DNA from: Fennellomyces sp. T-0311 | Lineage: Eukaryota > Mucoromycota > Mucoromycetes > Mucorales > Lichtheimiaceae | Length of the DNA: 64,000 bases | Assembly: GCA_025266875.1 (NCBI GenBank) | Contig: JALLLT010000002.1 | Coordinates: forward strand, 1,054,001-1,118,000 | Direction: 5' to 3' | Part shown: in pieces, positions 35,901-49,232 of the stretch | Layout of the letters: each line of letters begins with the position of its first letter | Position numbering within the stretch: the stretch's first letter is position 1 | Program-made: the position numbers and the translations under genes | Notes under the pieces: generated by a model | The model's input: only the letters and a program-made list of their open reading frames with translations | Database searches by the model: none | What the model was told of the DNA's origin: nothing

Positions 35901-38900
35901 AGTCACCGAAGATAAGCAATGCATCATCACGCTTGTCAGCGACTTTTTGCAAGTGTCAGAGGCATCGAAAGACAAGGTAGTCAAGGCTCAAGGCACCAGT
36001 ATCTTGAACTTTTTGCTGGATCATGTCAAGAACTCGCCATCGACACATATCCAAATTGCTCTTCTTACGTTGCTCGACGATATCCATGCTCCACAGAAAC
36101 TGCAAGCAATCTTGCCGCTGTTGGACGCCAAACTCACGGACATTACCCTCGTTGGTCTTCTCATTCGATGCTACTTGCCCCAGAATGCCGCACAGTTTGG
36201 CAAGGCTGATGACAAGTCTTTGGCTTTGTTCATCAGATTGTTGCAGAACCACGAAACTTTGCAAGGTGAAGACGAGGATGGATGGCAAGTGTCTACTCGT
36301 CGCTTCGCTCTCAAGCAAATCTCTGTCGAATTCTTCAAGAATGCCAAGGAAAAGGCTCAGCGCGAGATCTTTAATGCACTTGTTGATATTGCCACCAATG
36401 CTGAGCAATACGATGTGCATATCGCCAAGAAGGTGCTGGATCAAGTCAACGTTCCTGTCAAGCTCTTTGACGAATTCTTGACGTCCGTTGTGAACAGTCT
36501 TAATGAGACCATTGCTGCTTCGGAGCAAAGTGCCAAGCGGTCCAGAACGTAAGTTTGTTGGTGTATTTTTGAATGGCTGAACTATACGCTCATTGCGTTT
36601 TTTTAGCGAAAAGAAGACAGCTACAGTTGACTTGTATGAGCTCGTTACTGTTTTGGAGTTGATCGAATCGACTGTTATCGAGAACGATGTCCAGCTTGTC
36701 AAACGACTGTTCAACACGCTTGCAGCCATGATCAATGCGGAATTACGTGATGCGCCCGTGTCCCTGGAGTACATCAGCCAGTTAATCATGTCGTCACTCA
36801 CGCGTATCATTCGATCGGCCGAGGAGCACAAAATACCGCTTGAAGAACCGTCTCTTCGCGTCGACGCTGTGGTGCAGTGCATCCGTACAACCAGCAATCC
36901 TCAAACGCACAACCAGGCATTGCTGCTCATGGCGACTGTTGCGTCCATTTATCCTGAGATTGTGCTGCACAACATCATGACAGTGTTTACGTTCATGGGA
37001 GCCAATGTGCTTCGACAGGACGACAACTACAGTTTCCAAGTGATTCATCAGACGCTCGAGAAGATTATACCACCACTTGTGGAATCCAGTCGACGCGACA
37101 GCGAAAGCCAAACTGCTCTTGCATTGCAAATCAAGCCCATCATCAACGTGTTTGTTGACGCGCTTATCCACATTCCCAAGCACAGACGTCTGCCGCTCTT
37201 CACCGTCCTCATCCGCACTTTGGGCGAGAACGAATTTTTGTACGCCATCATTTCATTACTGCTTGAAAAATACTCTGTCAAGCTTACCAAGGAAGACGAA
37301 TCCGAGTCGCTTGCAGAGTTCTGCCAGGCCATCAGCCAACAGTTTAGTGCTGAGACACAGATCAATGCCGTCTACGCATTGCTCAAGGAGTTGCATGTCT
37401 TGCCCAATGACAAGACAGAAGGCGAAATGGAAGTGGACGAAACCAGTGTGTTCAATGTGAACGAACACAGTGCCAAGGATTTGCGACGATACAAGGTGAT
37501 TGTGCTGAACTACATTGACCAATTGCTCGTGTCGAGAAACTTCCTTTCCAAGATCATCGAGGGATTGAACGCCGATCCAGCCTTCGAGGAAAAGATGCAG
37601 CCCAAGTACTTGTCCACCGTCGAGTTACTTCTTCAGATTCTTGCTTACTTTGGCGAATTCCGCGATCGATATGCTGTTTCCCAAGGTGCCAAATCCGCCA
37701 TCGTCAAGTTCTGGCGCAACACCAACAAGGTCGTTTACGATGTGCTGGATAGAGTCAATGGACTACTTACTCTTCGCACGTTCGTTGATGTCGTATCGCA
37801 TCTTTTCAAACACGCCGATGCTTTGGTTCGGCGCAAGGCCATGAATCTGTTCAACGAACGAGTCGCCATCTTCTTTGAGCAGAGCATTGCAAGCGAAGAT
37901 GAGCAATTGCTTGTTGGTATGGTCAAGGAGCTTATTGCCCTCATTGAAAATGAAACTCGTCTGTGCAACGGTGAAGAAGACAGCGCAATCAACAAGCAGT
38001 GCGCATTGCTTTGTATCTCGACTTTGGCCAGATTCTCTGGAAACGTATATCCCGCGCCTTTTGTCGATGGTCTCCCTGTGATCTTGGGTCCCCAATGCTT
38101 GCAATTGGCCAACATTCAAGTCAAGATCTCGAGTCTTTCATGCCTTGCTGTTGTCTGGTAAGTTTTGCTTGAGTTGTGCGTTTGAATATGGATTAACATG
38201 CAGATGTAGCCAAGCAACAGGTCCAAGATCGATCCCTCACCTTCCAAAGTTTATGCCAATCATCGTGGAGCTTCTCTCAAGCAATGTTCAAGGAGAGAAT
38301 CCCAACATCATGCTCCGTCTTGCCATTGTCGGCGCGCTGGAAACCATTATCGAGGAATTGCCTCACTTTATGAGCCCTTACATCTCCAAGATGCTTGCCG
38401 GACTGCTCAATTCGGCTATCTACGAGCATGACGACAGCAATCCCCAGATGGTTTTGATTGAAGCCAAGGCTACAGAAGTGCTGTCAAAGATGGCCACCAA
38501 GATTCCTCCGCGGGTGCTCCTCACTCCCGTATTCGCATGCTACGAATCTGCTGTGTCGCAGGGTAAAAAGGTAGGAATATTGCGATACTATCGACATTTT
38601 CTGTTTTGCTAACATGTTGATTAGTCTGCACTAGCTGTTATTTCAGTTATCTCGGATGCTATCCAGACCATGAGCAATGACGTGATGGTTTCCCATTACA
38701 AGCAGATCTTCAAGTTCTTCCTTTTGGCGTTCGACATCCGTCGTCAATACAGCGACAAGCTGAACGAGTCTGAAATCGACGAACTGGAAGGCTCGATGAT
38801 TAGCGTATTCTTGGACCTCGTCATGAAGTTAAACGAAACGCTCTTCAAGCCCCTCTATCTGAAGGTCGTGGACTGGGCAACCATTGAATTGGCTGACGGC

Positions 38901-39595
38901 AACAAGCAAGACTTGGACAACCGTCTGGTATTCTTCTACAAGTTGCTGGACTCGTTGTTTGATCGTCTCAAGTCGATCATCACGCCTTACTTTGGTTACG
39001 TTATTGACGATGTTATCGGCCGCTTGCAACAGTACATTGCTGGTGAAGAAACGCCCAACACGTTGTGGAACTACATCATGTCGTCGTTGCGCAAATCTTT
39101 CCTTTACGACAACGACAACCTTTGGAACGCCAGCAAGTTTGATAAGATTCTGGAACCGGTGGTGGAACAAATGATGGTGTTTGGCGAAAACGAATCACCG
39201 GATCAGTATTTGACGAGAATGACCACGTATTTGGTGCCTTGCTTGGGACAGATGGCTCGCACTGTCAACAACGATACTTTGTGGAAGCCAATGAACTACA
39301 AGGTGCTCATGAAGACCAGAGAGGATGTCCCCGAAATCCGTTTGGCTGCGCTCAAGTGTCTGGAAGAATTCTACGTGTGCATGGGTGAAGAATGGCTCTT
39401 ATTCTTGGCTGAGAGCATTTCATTCCTTGCTGAACTTATGGAAGGTAAGCTTTCTGAATTTGGATGGCGTTATGCTCGCTGTGTACTCATTCGTGTTGAA
39501 CAGATGATGATCGCCGCGTCGAGAAACTCGTGCAACAAGTCAATGCTCAAATCGAACTGCACTTGGGCGAATCACTGGATAAATTCTTCAACTAA
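32934..39595 (+). CDS. UTP10: U3 snoRNP/SSU processome protein UTP10 (HEATR1)
   Basis: A giant HEAT-repeat protein of the t-UTP subcomplex of the small-subunit processome, needed for pre-18S rRNA transcription and processing in the nucleolus. The N-terminus has KASLLFTSREAADQDLETIY, the family hallmark. Next come YFLLKPAGKAIEWLIRRFRV and FNVDAILACILPYHET. HEAT-type helices fill the rest. The C-terminal BP28CT-like end reads ELMEDDDRRVEKLVQQV and LGESLDKFFN. Eight exons were traced (32934-33182, 33234-33448, 33508-34510, 34567-36548, 36607-38157, 38210-38570, 38625-39444, 39504-39595). They sum to 6273 nt, an exact 2090-residue product, close to the human length. A GTPase or kinase motif is absent, as expected. 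Confidence 0.92.
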
Positions 39596-42466
39596 TCTAA
39601 ACCTCACTCTAAACTGCATTCCATCACATCCATGTTCATACGTAAAGCATCTAATAAAATCCGCAGACATCTTGAATTTTAAATTTACGATTGCGCGCAT
39701 ACATACAGCATTCTGCTGTACAAATTCAAGAACAGACACTCTTTACAGCCCATTGGTGTATCGGTTACGGTTTACTGCGTAAAATGTATTTGCATAAAGG
39801 TGATCCTCAGGTGTGGGGCTTGAATCAGTAACATAAGCTTATACATACATACATAGGGCGCTCATATCTCATCATTGAATATAGCATACAGCATCCATGC
39901 GCGGAGGCGTTCTGTTACATGCGATACGGGGTGGGTAAGTGCCGTCAATACACAAAGATGCAAAGACCGCCATTTAACGCCAGGCGGGTGCTAACGTATA
40001 CCGACACGGGTAGTTATCGTATACCGAAACAGGTTGCTATCGTTTACCGCGCGTGTCTAGCCCGTCCCACTTGAAGGCAGCCGCGGCAACAACTGAAACT
40101 ATGAAAGTAGTATCTATTAGGATCGGTGTGGACAGCTGTCTAATTACGGCATTCTCATGCATTTTCATAACACTTGTTTGGGTGACGACTCACTCGTATA
40201 TTTCACTGGAATAAAAGAAATGGGTCATCACACATGTAACGCTCAACTCGTTAAATTTACATATACCTATCACTCGTAGTCTTGTTGAGGGTACCTTTAT
40301 AAGCTGCTCGTCAGTCAAGGTATGCAGGTTGAAGAACCTTGATTGAATCTGACTTTTTGTGGACTACATATTGTCAAGCACTGGACTAAGATAATAGCTT
40401 GCAAGCACGCTGTCGACGACGACGAAGTCGCATATCATTCTTTTAAAACTACACTAAGTAGCAGAATTATAGGCTTATTTTCTACATTTCGAGATTCTTC
40501 ACACCTCAACAGGTCGTTTGTACGTATGATAAAAAATGTGGAATTCGATGACAAGAACAAATATCAGAGTGTAATTCACTAAGTGCACCCATGCCATGTC
40601 ACTGCAATGAAGGCTTAAATAGGCTTTCTTAATGGTGAGAAGTAGATCCCATTATTGTAATAGCTGCTACAACCACTTTCTTTTCTCCTATTGTATTAAA
40701 TAATCTGAAAAAGGTGGCCAGGTCGAAACGACGCTATCCAAAGACGCCGACAGCAAGAACGGAAGCAGTGTCAAAATGAATTGTCTAATGAAACGCAATT
40801 GGAATCACCAGTGGCATTAGTCCTCGTACGTACAATACTGGTAAATATATGTCGTTGTCAATCCGGGATGGGGTCAATGTATATATATTCGAGTAGCCCG
40901 AAATACTCGACGAAAGAAGTATATCGCGTTTGTATGTACGTATTTAAATAGGGACATTTGCAATCTCCATTAACAGTGGATGAGAACGGAGCTCATTTTT
41001 GAAGGTACATAAATCACGTACATAAACAACTACACGAAGACTACGTTTTACCGTAAAAAAGGACAGTCAAATCACCATAATCTCTTAAGAAAAGGATATC
41101 GAGTGGATCGAGAAATGGTACCGATACGCCGGAGCGAAACCTCTCGAAGCTACAAAAGATCCATTCACGCTCTTATTTGATGTCAAGAGCAAGAGTACAC
41201 AAAGATAGGAAAGCATGTACACAACGATTTTGTATGAACTTTTGAAATAAATGGATTCCTCACGAACACCTCTTGTTTAGAAGGCAAGGAGATTTTTCTC
41301 AACAATTAGAATAACAAGATATCGTTATTGAAAGATCGCGCTATCCAAAGCGATTAAACCAGTACGACCTATGCAGTACATCCTGACCAGACTCGTAGCA
41401 GGAAATATTCGTACAGCAGATGCGCGAATGAATTCTGGTGAGTTTTATGGAATCCTATTCTGAAGCGTACAGAGCACTAATGGAAAAATTAAAAATAAAA
41501 ACTATCTCGAGTCTATGATCGCCGTGTCCGGAAGAACAGACGAGAGCAGTAGATTACCAATAGCATTAACGCTTATTATGGTAACTATGTAATGTGGGGG
41601 GTATGTCGATAGAAAGGTATCAATTACTAACATATTTCTCTGAATTTTATTGTTGGATCCTGTATAGTCGGTTAATCGGAAAATGTGATGGTGTTTCTGC
41701 CAATTCTTTTTAAGAAAGACAAAGAAAAGAAAGAAGGGATGGGCAGATAATGGTGGGGAGAATAGCTGCTTAAGGGATGTTGTTGTCATTAAACCGTGCA
41801 TGATTAGGGCTGACTGTCTTCTTGCAGCCAGAGAAACGCGGCATGATGACTGTGCTGCATCACATCTCCAGTGCTCCACTTACTTTTTACGTAACGCTCG
41901 CTTGGAAGGATAATGGAAGTAGAAGGGCTGTCTAACTAGTGTGTAGCAGCATCTGCAGCAGTCAATACATGAGAGAATTTCTGTGCATAATGTCAGCAGG
42001 TCATATACGTGCAGATAAGATAAAACAGGTGTGCTGAGCAGCTTTGGTTGAGGCTGTTACCATAGCGATACGAATGATTAACAACGACAACGAATATTTC
42101 CAAGCAACCCAAGATGTCCATTGAACACCAGGGTCAGTGTTATTTATAGCATTTGGTCGATTGAAGGGCGCAGGATCGGCTCGTTTCAGGCACCAGACAT
42201 AATTTACCATGCAAAATGGCTTTCCTCATGTCGAGCCAATCAGAATGGACCGGAAACTTGAAAGAGAGAGCGGATTGAAAAAGTCCTCTCAGCTCTTTAA
42301 CGGCTGGTTTCCGAAAAGAATCCTTCAACATTCTACGCTTAGGAGCATTTAATGACACTCACCTGTCGCCGCATTGCTTGGGTGTTACTCTCCCGTATAT
42401 GTACAATAATCTTTCCAGATTTTGTACTAAAGTATATTGTGGGATTACAGACTGCAGGCATGTAGA
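39596..42466. other. Gene-poor stretch, about 2.9 kb
   Basis: No convincing gene. It contains an ACAT microsatellite (near 39840-39855), the 23-bp repeat array at 39990-40053, and AT-rich DNA. Minus-strand frames at 41502-41879 and 42001-42358 lack family features and good codon use. Upstream exons or the promoter of the chitin-synthase-like gene could lie in 42100-42466. Confidence 0.45.
39990..40053. repeat. Three 23-bp direct repeats
   Basis: Units begin at 39990, 40013 and 40036. The shared core is GYTAWCGTWTACCGAMACRGG, and the third copy is truncated at its end. The period is exactly 23 bp. The array lies in the gene-poor region after UTP10. Confidence 0.6.
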
Positions 42467-45400
42467 ATGCAACGGGGCCGCTGCCGGCATTATCCGATTA
42501 ACAGAAAAAAAAACTTGTATACAGCTGCTCGACAAGCATGGCGAGAAAAGATTACCACGGTGGTCTTATTCCTCTCGCTGGTCGGCATGTTCCTGTTCTG
42601 GATCGAATACATCTCAACGCTGTTCTGCGACACTGAAGATACTGCTGACGCCAGCGAAGTATTCAAAAACGACTCCAAGTATGCAGCAATCAACGGCATG
42701 GCTGTCGATTGGGGCAAATTCGACGATTCCTCACCGGTTGCAGCGGAAGTAATGCAATACAACGGACTCGATGTGTCGCCGATGTTTCCAGCCTTCTTCA
42801 TGCTCGACCGCAAAGGCTTGGACAAATACAGGAATCGGCAGCTACAACGGTGCATTTCGGGTGGACAGACTGACCGGTCGAGCCAGGCAGATAAATGGCT
42901 GACGTACAAGATTGCCAACGACAGCGGCTACAGCAACGTGGGCGGCAAACTCAAGTGTCCCTATCCAAACAACCCCACGGTCTCGGGCGCAACGTGCTAC
43001 CCATGGCCGTTTGATGAGCTGCCTTATAAGGGAGGTCGGTATAATACACACACGAATTGGCCATTGCAATGGGAAGCTCACGTTAGGGTTCACAGATATC
43101 GTGTATAAAATGAACGACATCAGCAACTACTCGACGCTTCCATCGCCCGAGAACCCAGGCAAGGCGTTCGTTGTGTTGAACGGCAAAGTGCTCGACGTTA
43201 CATCGTATCTGGAAACAGCAACGGACATTGTGGAAGTGTCATCGGGCGTGTATTCGCGCACGTTTGCACTCGATCGCATGTTTCTGCCGCTCGACGTGAC
43301 GATGCTGCTGTTCATCAGCCTGGGCGAGGACATTTCGGAATACTTTGCCAACAACGTGACGAATCCGGAGCTGTACGAGCCATGCCTGGACGCGCTGTTC
43401 TTCAAAGGGATCGTTGCGGAGGCGGCACCGTCAGGATGCAAGAACATCAATCCGGCGCTATGGGCGACAATGGGCGTGGGGCTTTTGTATTTCCTTCTCA
43501 AAATGCACCTGGCGCATCTTTGTCGGCTGCGGGTCATGCAGCGCTTTCTATTCTCGTCCAACCCGGAGCTTTCATCGGCCATACGCAACAGTTGGCCTCA
43601 CACCATTCTCATGGTGCCCTGCTATGCCGAACCGAGCGCAACGCTCAAGCAGACGCTCGAATCGCTCGCCCGAACGCATTACGAAGACGATCGGAAGCTG
43701 CTGCTGTTTGTATGCGATGGGCTGACACGGAGCAAGTACGACTCCAAGGAAACGTACGTGTGCATTCTGGAGCTGCTGGGATACAGCGGCACCGACGACC
43801 CCACGTCGCAGCCGTACATCTCGTTGGGTCAGAACCGGAAGAGGGTCAATTACGCAAAGGTGTATTCGGGCTACTACGAAACCGGTCGCAATCGGGTGCC
43901 GTATCTGGTTGTCGTCAAAACTGGGGCTACGCGGGAGGCTTCATTGGCACAGTGCGCTCCTGGAAATCGCGGAAAACGGGACTCCATGGTGCTTGTGCTC
44001 GGGTTCTTGGAGCGCTGCATGAATTTGGCAAGCAATCGCATGACCCCGCTGGAGTACGAGCTGTTCAATCAGTGCTACAGCGTCTTGGGCATCAATCCTC
44101 GAAACTTCAAGTACATGCTGGTGACAGACGCCGATACACAGGTTCAGGGCGATGTCGTACAAAAGATGGTCTCCAGATTAGAAAAAGATCGCAAGATGTT
44201 GGCGATAAGCGGCCACGTACGCCCCGCCAACCCCGAGCAGAACATCACAACGATGCTCCAGATCTTCCCGCTCTATTTGACATTCTATTCAGGGCTAGCG
44301 TACGAGGCCTTCCTGGGCACGGTCATTTCTGTCAATGGCGGCTTTGTCATGTACAAACTATGGACCGAGAATGTGCCCGACGAACCCAAAGACTCCAAGC
44401 GGTCGCGATGGAAACACTTTAAGCGGATCAGCAGCACCTCGACGTCGCAACAAACCATACGCACGCATAGCAAGTGGCCCAAAGTCAGCGACGAGATTAA
44501 TCCTGCGCAGGACATGTCTGACATCCATAGTGTGACAACTGGAGAAGAATCACGCTTGTCGCTGGCGCCAAACGCCGGAATACGGCCGTGCTGCATCCAT
44601 CCAACGGTGCTCCGTGGATTTGCAACACCAAAGCCTGACACCATGCACATGGAGAACGTGCTGTTGCTGGGTGAAGAGCAGTTCCTCGGCGTCGTCCTTT
44701 TGCGATCGCACCCGCAACATCGACTTGGATTCGAGCCAGAAGCCGTTGGATACGCCACGCTGCCTACCAACATTTTCGCACTCCAGGCCCTCCAGTCGCG
44801 CAATCTGCGTTCAGCCTTTCACAACCAAATCGAAATGCACCGTATTGCATGGGATATTGGCATTGGGTGCTGGATCATCTCCTTCACCAAGCTTCTGGAC
44901 ATGATCTTCTCGGTGCCAATCATCATCTACCTGTACAGCGTGTACATCCGCTTCTTCCGCAACTTTGGGCTGGCGTATTCCATCATTGCCCTGAGCTTCA
45001 CGTGCTTGGTTGCGTTGCATATCTTCTACTTTATTGTTCGACGGCAGTTCAAGTACGTGCTTTGGTTCATCATCTACGGTCTATTCGCCGTGCCTTTGTT
45101 CGCCGTCTGGTTCCCGCTCGTGGCGGTATGGTGCAGCGATTATGCCGAGCGATGGTATGATGTGTGGCCCACAGCCAACGGACGACGAGGACGCAAGCAT
45201 GGCGTGGTGGATGACGATCAGAACATCTTGCCCGACGATGGCTCCGAGCAGAAGCAGTTGTCGGATGAAGAGCTGGTGCCGCGCATGCGACTGAACGAGT
45301 TTGAGGTAGTTGAGGCCGAAAAGGCGTATCAACGCGCCATGCAAGAGGCTGTTGCGCTCGACTCGAACTTTACCGGCTTTACTGGCTTCGTTAGCGGTAG

Positions 45401-46493
45401 AGCGAGCATCCATTCGATCGATTCAAGACATTCCGGCTCATTGATCGATAAAGCGATATCCACACCACCGCTGGCACAACTTCGATCCAACGGCAACCAC
45501 AGTGTGCGTGTCGGCAAGAGTTCCACCAGCGGATTTAAGCCCGTCGCGTCGGTGGCAGACATGTATGGCACAGTCAGAAACCTTGAAAGCGTGCGTCGAC
45601 GAGATCCATTCGAAGACCCGTCGCCGACTGCCAGCGTACGATCCGGCTCACTCGGCGATCCATTTGCATCGGCGCTGGACAATCCATTTGACGATGGCTA
45701 CGCGGTAAAGCAAGCAATGTACGGCGACGATACGCATCGAACACGTCAACAACACATTGGAAAACACAAACCGAGCCATTCGCAATCGTCGTATTTCACG
45801 TATTCGTCGTTCAACACCAACGAAGATTATTCTCAGTATTACCCTGCCGACAGCTCTGTGCATAACGCAGGTTCGAGCGGTGGACGATCAAGGTCGTATT
45901 CAGCAGAATCCGTGATTCCTGCCGACCGCGCCTCCATCAACTCCACCATGTCAAACACGTTGTCGTTGGCCAGTTCGAACCTCAGTTTGGACCCCGAGGC
46001 TTCGCTGGAACGATCCCGACTCCCGCATTTGGAACCGCACGAAGAGGATACCAGCGAAGAAGGACGGAGCGCTGCGTTCCATGGCCGAGTGGGACTCAAG
46101 ATTCCTGGCCATGCAGGATTGCGCGGCGTTGGATACGGAAACACAGCCCCTGCGGCACCGTCGAATATGCCCACCCGTGTTCGTTCGACACGTAGACGAC
46201 GAGTGCCTGCAGAATCGTCCTTGCATCACCGCGATACCAGCGACACGAGTTATCGTCCGCCACCCGAGTTGCCCAGCCGAGCGGACGACATCCGCCCGTC
46301 GATCGAGCACGAAATCCGCGCCTACCTGGAAAGCGCAGATCTGGACTCAACGACACGTGCACAGGTCAAGCAGCATCTGTATTCCCAGTTTGGCGAAAGG
46401 ATAGAGCGAGACGAAAGCCTCCAAGAATTCATCAACAAGAGTATCGAGGACATTACTTTACAGCTCCTAACGCGCCCCTCCGCACCCACCTAA
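42467..46493 (+). CDS. Divergent chitin-synthase-like protein with altered catalytic motifs
   Basis: A Chitin_synth_2 (class IV/Chs3-like) multi-pass protein. The N-terminal helix is TTVVLFLSLVGMFLFWIEYI. A lumenal Cys-rich part follows, then a cytochrome-b5-like stretch (AFVVLNGKVLDVTSYL). The GT2 domain has VPCYAEPSATLKQTLESL, CDG, and DADTQVQGDVV. Where active class IV enzymes have CLPGCF, this reads SVNGGF. GEDR reads GEEQ, and QRRRW reads QSRNLR. C-terminal helices follow (PIIIYLYSVYIRFFRNFG), then about 450 residues of Ser-rich tail and a terminal DEK-like helix (EIRAYLESADLDSTT, IEDITLQLL). A 52-nt intron (43035-43086) with a weak GTCGGT donor restores the frame, giving 1324 residues. 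The start at 42467 is uncertain. It is probably not a normal chitin synthase. Confidence 0.75.
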
Positions 46494-46754
46494 TCCCTCT
46501 GCCTCCGTCTATATACCTCTCTCTCACTGTATGTTTCATCCGTTCCCCTCTAATCTCTCTCTTTTTATTATCTGTAAATAAGTGATCACCGTTCCCAACC
46601 TCGTGTACATTTTCTTCTTTCTATAAAGCATTCCTCCGCAATATTAGCCAGATCTCTCTCGCCTGATGTGTCTCACGATACCCCTCGGCAATCGTGTACC
46701 ACCATCAAATACTCTGCTGCATTGACATGTGAAATTATTCCTTTTCTCTTCTCT
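46494..46754. other. Intergenic: chitin-synthase 3' end and patatin-gene promoter
   Basis: 261 bp, CT-rich, with several TCTCTC tracts. No TATA box is clear. No gene is seen. Confidence 0.5.
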
Positions 46755-49223
46755 ATGGACGCGATCAAAACGACGGCATGCGATCCCATTCACTACATTG
46801 CAGTCCCTGTGCTATGTTATGTCTACGGGATCTTTACCGTCATTCACAGCTACTTGATTCAGCCGCTGCTAGTGCGTTTTGCTTGAAAAAAAGGCCAAGT
46901 TTGGAATGACCTTGACATTTTCACCATAGACACAATGGAAACTACTGAAGAGTAGCCATCCCCAACATGGTCTTGCCGATCAACTGTACGAGGCAGCAAG
47001 CTTTGCAGAGTGGAAGGCTCGAGCAAAAGAACTGGATGAGTATGAAGCTCTCTCTCTCTCGCGTTAACTTGAATTCTTTACTCAACACACATTTGCATTT
47101 AACCGATAGAGTCCTCCGTACGTCCAACGCCTTACTTCTTTGTTCAAGCGTTCTAACAAACTAGCACAGATAACGATGTGTGGCGTTCCAAGCCAAAGTC
47201 AAGAGTCTACGACTACAAATTAATTGCCTCCAGACTCGACCACCTGCGCAAGGCCAGGGCAGCAAACGATGTCGATAGCATGGTGTATATGCTTCGCAGT
47301 GGCCTGTTGCGAAACTTTGGCGGCATCTGTGACAAGAAACTTTTCTCCCACTCGTATCTCGGGTAAGCAGCGCCAGCCGAGGCGACGGTGCAGTTTACTC
47401 ATGATTATCACAACAGCACAAAAACGTTAATTGAGGAATATATGGACGAGGTTGTGGCCCACATTGAGTATATCGAGTCAACAGACGCATTGGATCAGCA
47501 GACAAAGTTGAAGTTTCTGAGTGACAGTCGACAGGGCTTCGGATGTTCTGCTTTGGTGTTACAAGGAGGCACCGCGTTTGGTAATAAGCAGCAGTGCGAT
47601 TGCATGATCACCAGAGAGAGAATGCTAATTGATTATTAAGCACTGTACCATCTGGGCGTACTCAAAGCGCTTAATGAGCAAGGTTTATTGCCTAGAATCA
47701 TCAGTGGTACTGCTGTTGGTGCCATGATTGCTGCACTGATCTGTATTCATACGGATGAGGAGCTTCCTGTGAGTGTGCTTACCGTTGAAAGAAGAAAGTA
47801 ACTTACTGCCCGCTCGTGAACAATAGCACATCTTGCAGCCTGATGGAATCAACTTGTCTGCGTTCGCTACTAAAAGTGACAAGGGGTATAAGCACATGAT
47901 TTTCGCAGGGGCGCGCAACAACATCTGATTTAAAGTTCTGTTTAGCCACCTGAAACGCCGGATTACCCGGTTACTCAAGCATGGTAATTAGCATTATTTG
48001 AGAATCACGGGTATCGTGTACGGATATGGGAATTGACTGGTCTCTGGTTAGGTTATCTGATGGATATGAAGGTTCTCCAGCAGTGTGTCCGCGCAAACGT
48101 CGGTGATCTCACATTTGAAGTAAGCATAACGCCGATCTAAACTTTTTGGTAGAAACTAAACGTAAATTTAGGAAGCATATGCTCGCTCCAATCGGGTACT
48201 CAATATCAGCGTATCCTCAAGTCGAAAGCAAGAAGTGCCACAGCTCTTGAACTATCTGACAGCACCCAATGTGGTAACGTATCTGAATCGAGCAATTCCA
48301 GCGTCGCTGATGTTGTAAAATGTAGCTTATTTGGAGTGCAGCGTGTTGCTCCACAGCGTCGACGGGTCTTTTCGGTACCTGTGATCTATTAGCAAAGGAT
48401 ACATCAGGCAACATTGTAAAATGGAATCCGTCGGCCGTAAAGTGGAACCATTGGTCGGAAGCAACTTCGAATGACAGGTAATTGGAAGCCTGGTATTATC
48501 TCCGTTGCTTACAGAACTACTGAATTAGTGAGGAGCCGCTGAATCGACTATCGGAGCTGTTCAACGTGAACCATTTTATCGTCTCGCAAGCTACTACGTA
48601 TGCCATTCCCTTCATTGCCAAAGAGGACAGTTTGCATCACGAGACTCTGTGGAACAAGCTTGCTTACATAGTCGCTTCTGAATTGAAGCATCGCATGTAC
48701 CAGGTGAGCATCACTGTGCGTCGACAGAAGCTATCAGTGAATGTTAACGTGCAATAATAGGTTGATCAACTGTATATGCTGCCGAAAATTTTGCGTCCCT
48801 TCATCGAAGAAAAGATATCGGGTAACGTTACCATTGCACCCAAAGTTGCGATATCCGTAAGAACTTTAACTCGACTTTTTGTAACAAAATCGACCAACAT
48901 GATTTTATCTACATAGGATTTCAATATTCTCTTTTCAAATCCCACAGCATCTTCCTTGCAGTACTGGATTCGACATGGTGAGCAGTCCACATGGCCACTA
49001 CTTTCATTTATCCGCACTCGTTGCATGTTCGAGCTTGCCCTTGATAAAGGTAACAAAAAAAAATTGAATCCTTCATTGCTTTTCTCGAGTTTCTAATTCC
49101 AGCATTATAAATACAATTATAGCCGTACTTCGTTTGAAGGCAATGAACGTTGAGAGACCACCCGTAGTAGTGTCGCCCACAAAGTACATTGAGCACAAAA
49201 AGCGTGCCCGCTCAATGCATTAA
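46755..49223 (+). CDS. Patatin-like Tgl3/4/5-type protein with lost catalytic dyad
   Basis: A homologue of yeast triacylglycerol lipases Tgl3/4/5 and plant SDP1 on lipid droplets. The N-terminal membrane segment is IAVPVLCYVYGIFTVIHSY. The DUF3336 region gives FAEWKARAKELDE, YDYKLIASRLDHLRKAR and TKTLIEEYMDEVVAHIEYI. The patatin domain has ALVLQGGTAF, YHLGVLKALNEQGLLPRIIS, GTAVG (normally GTSVG), CVRANVGDLTFEEAYARS, LTAPNVLIWSA and LSELFNVNHFIVSQ. The nucleophile Ser is therefore Ala. The DG of the catalytic dyad is replaced in HWSEATSND. About ten introns were traced; a suspicious stop near 48318 lies inside one of them, so the frame is intact. The terminus is EHKKRARSMH. It is most likely a pseudoenzyme. 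Confidence 0.75.
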
Positions 49224-49232
49224 GGGCCGAAT

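Noticed and set aside
35956..36897. Long minus-strand open frame (313 codons) inside UTP10
   Set aside because: It is antisense to a strongly conserved coding exon and crosses its intron; codon periodicity belongs to UTP10.
42001..42358. Minus-strand frames upstream of the chitin-synthase-like gene
   Set aside because: They do not splice into a convincing product and match no family; the region is more likely promoter or 5' exon of the plus-strand gene.
43035..43086. Frameshift in the chitin-synthase-like gene
   Set aside because: A 52-nt intron ending in TTAG joins the two frames exactly, so a frameshift is not needed, although the GTCGGT donor is weak.
43382..44422. Second long plus-strand frame (346 codons) inside the chitin-synthase-like gene
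   Set aside because: It overlaps the conserved GT2 domain in another frame and has no family motifs; it is a by-product of the GC-rich coding sequence.
48316..48318. Stop codon disrupting the patatin-like gene
   Set aside because: It lies in an intron from GTAACG to ATGTAG; the next exon continues the family sequence LIWSA.
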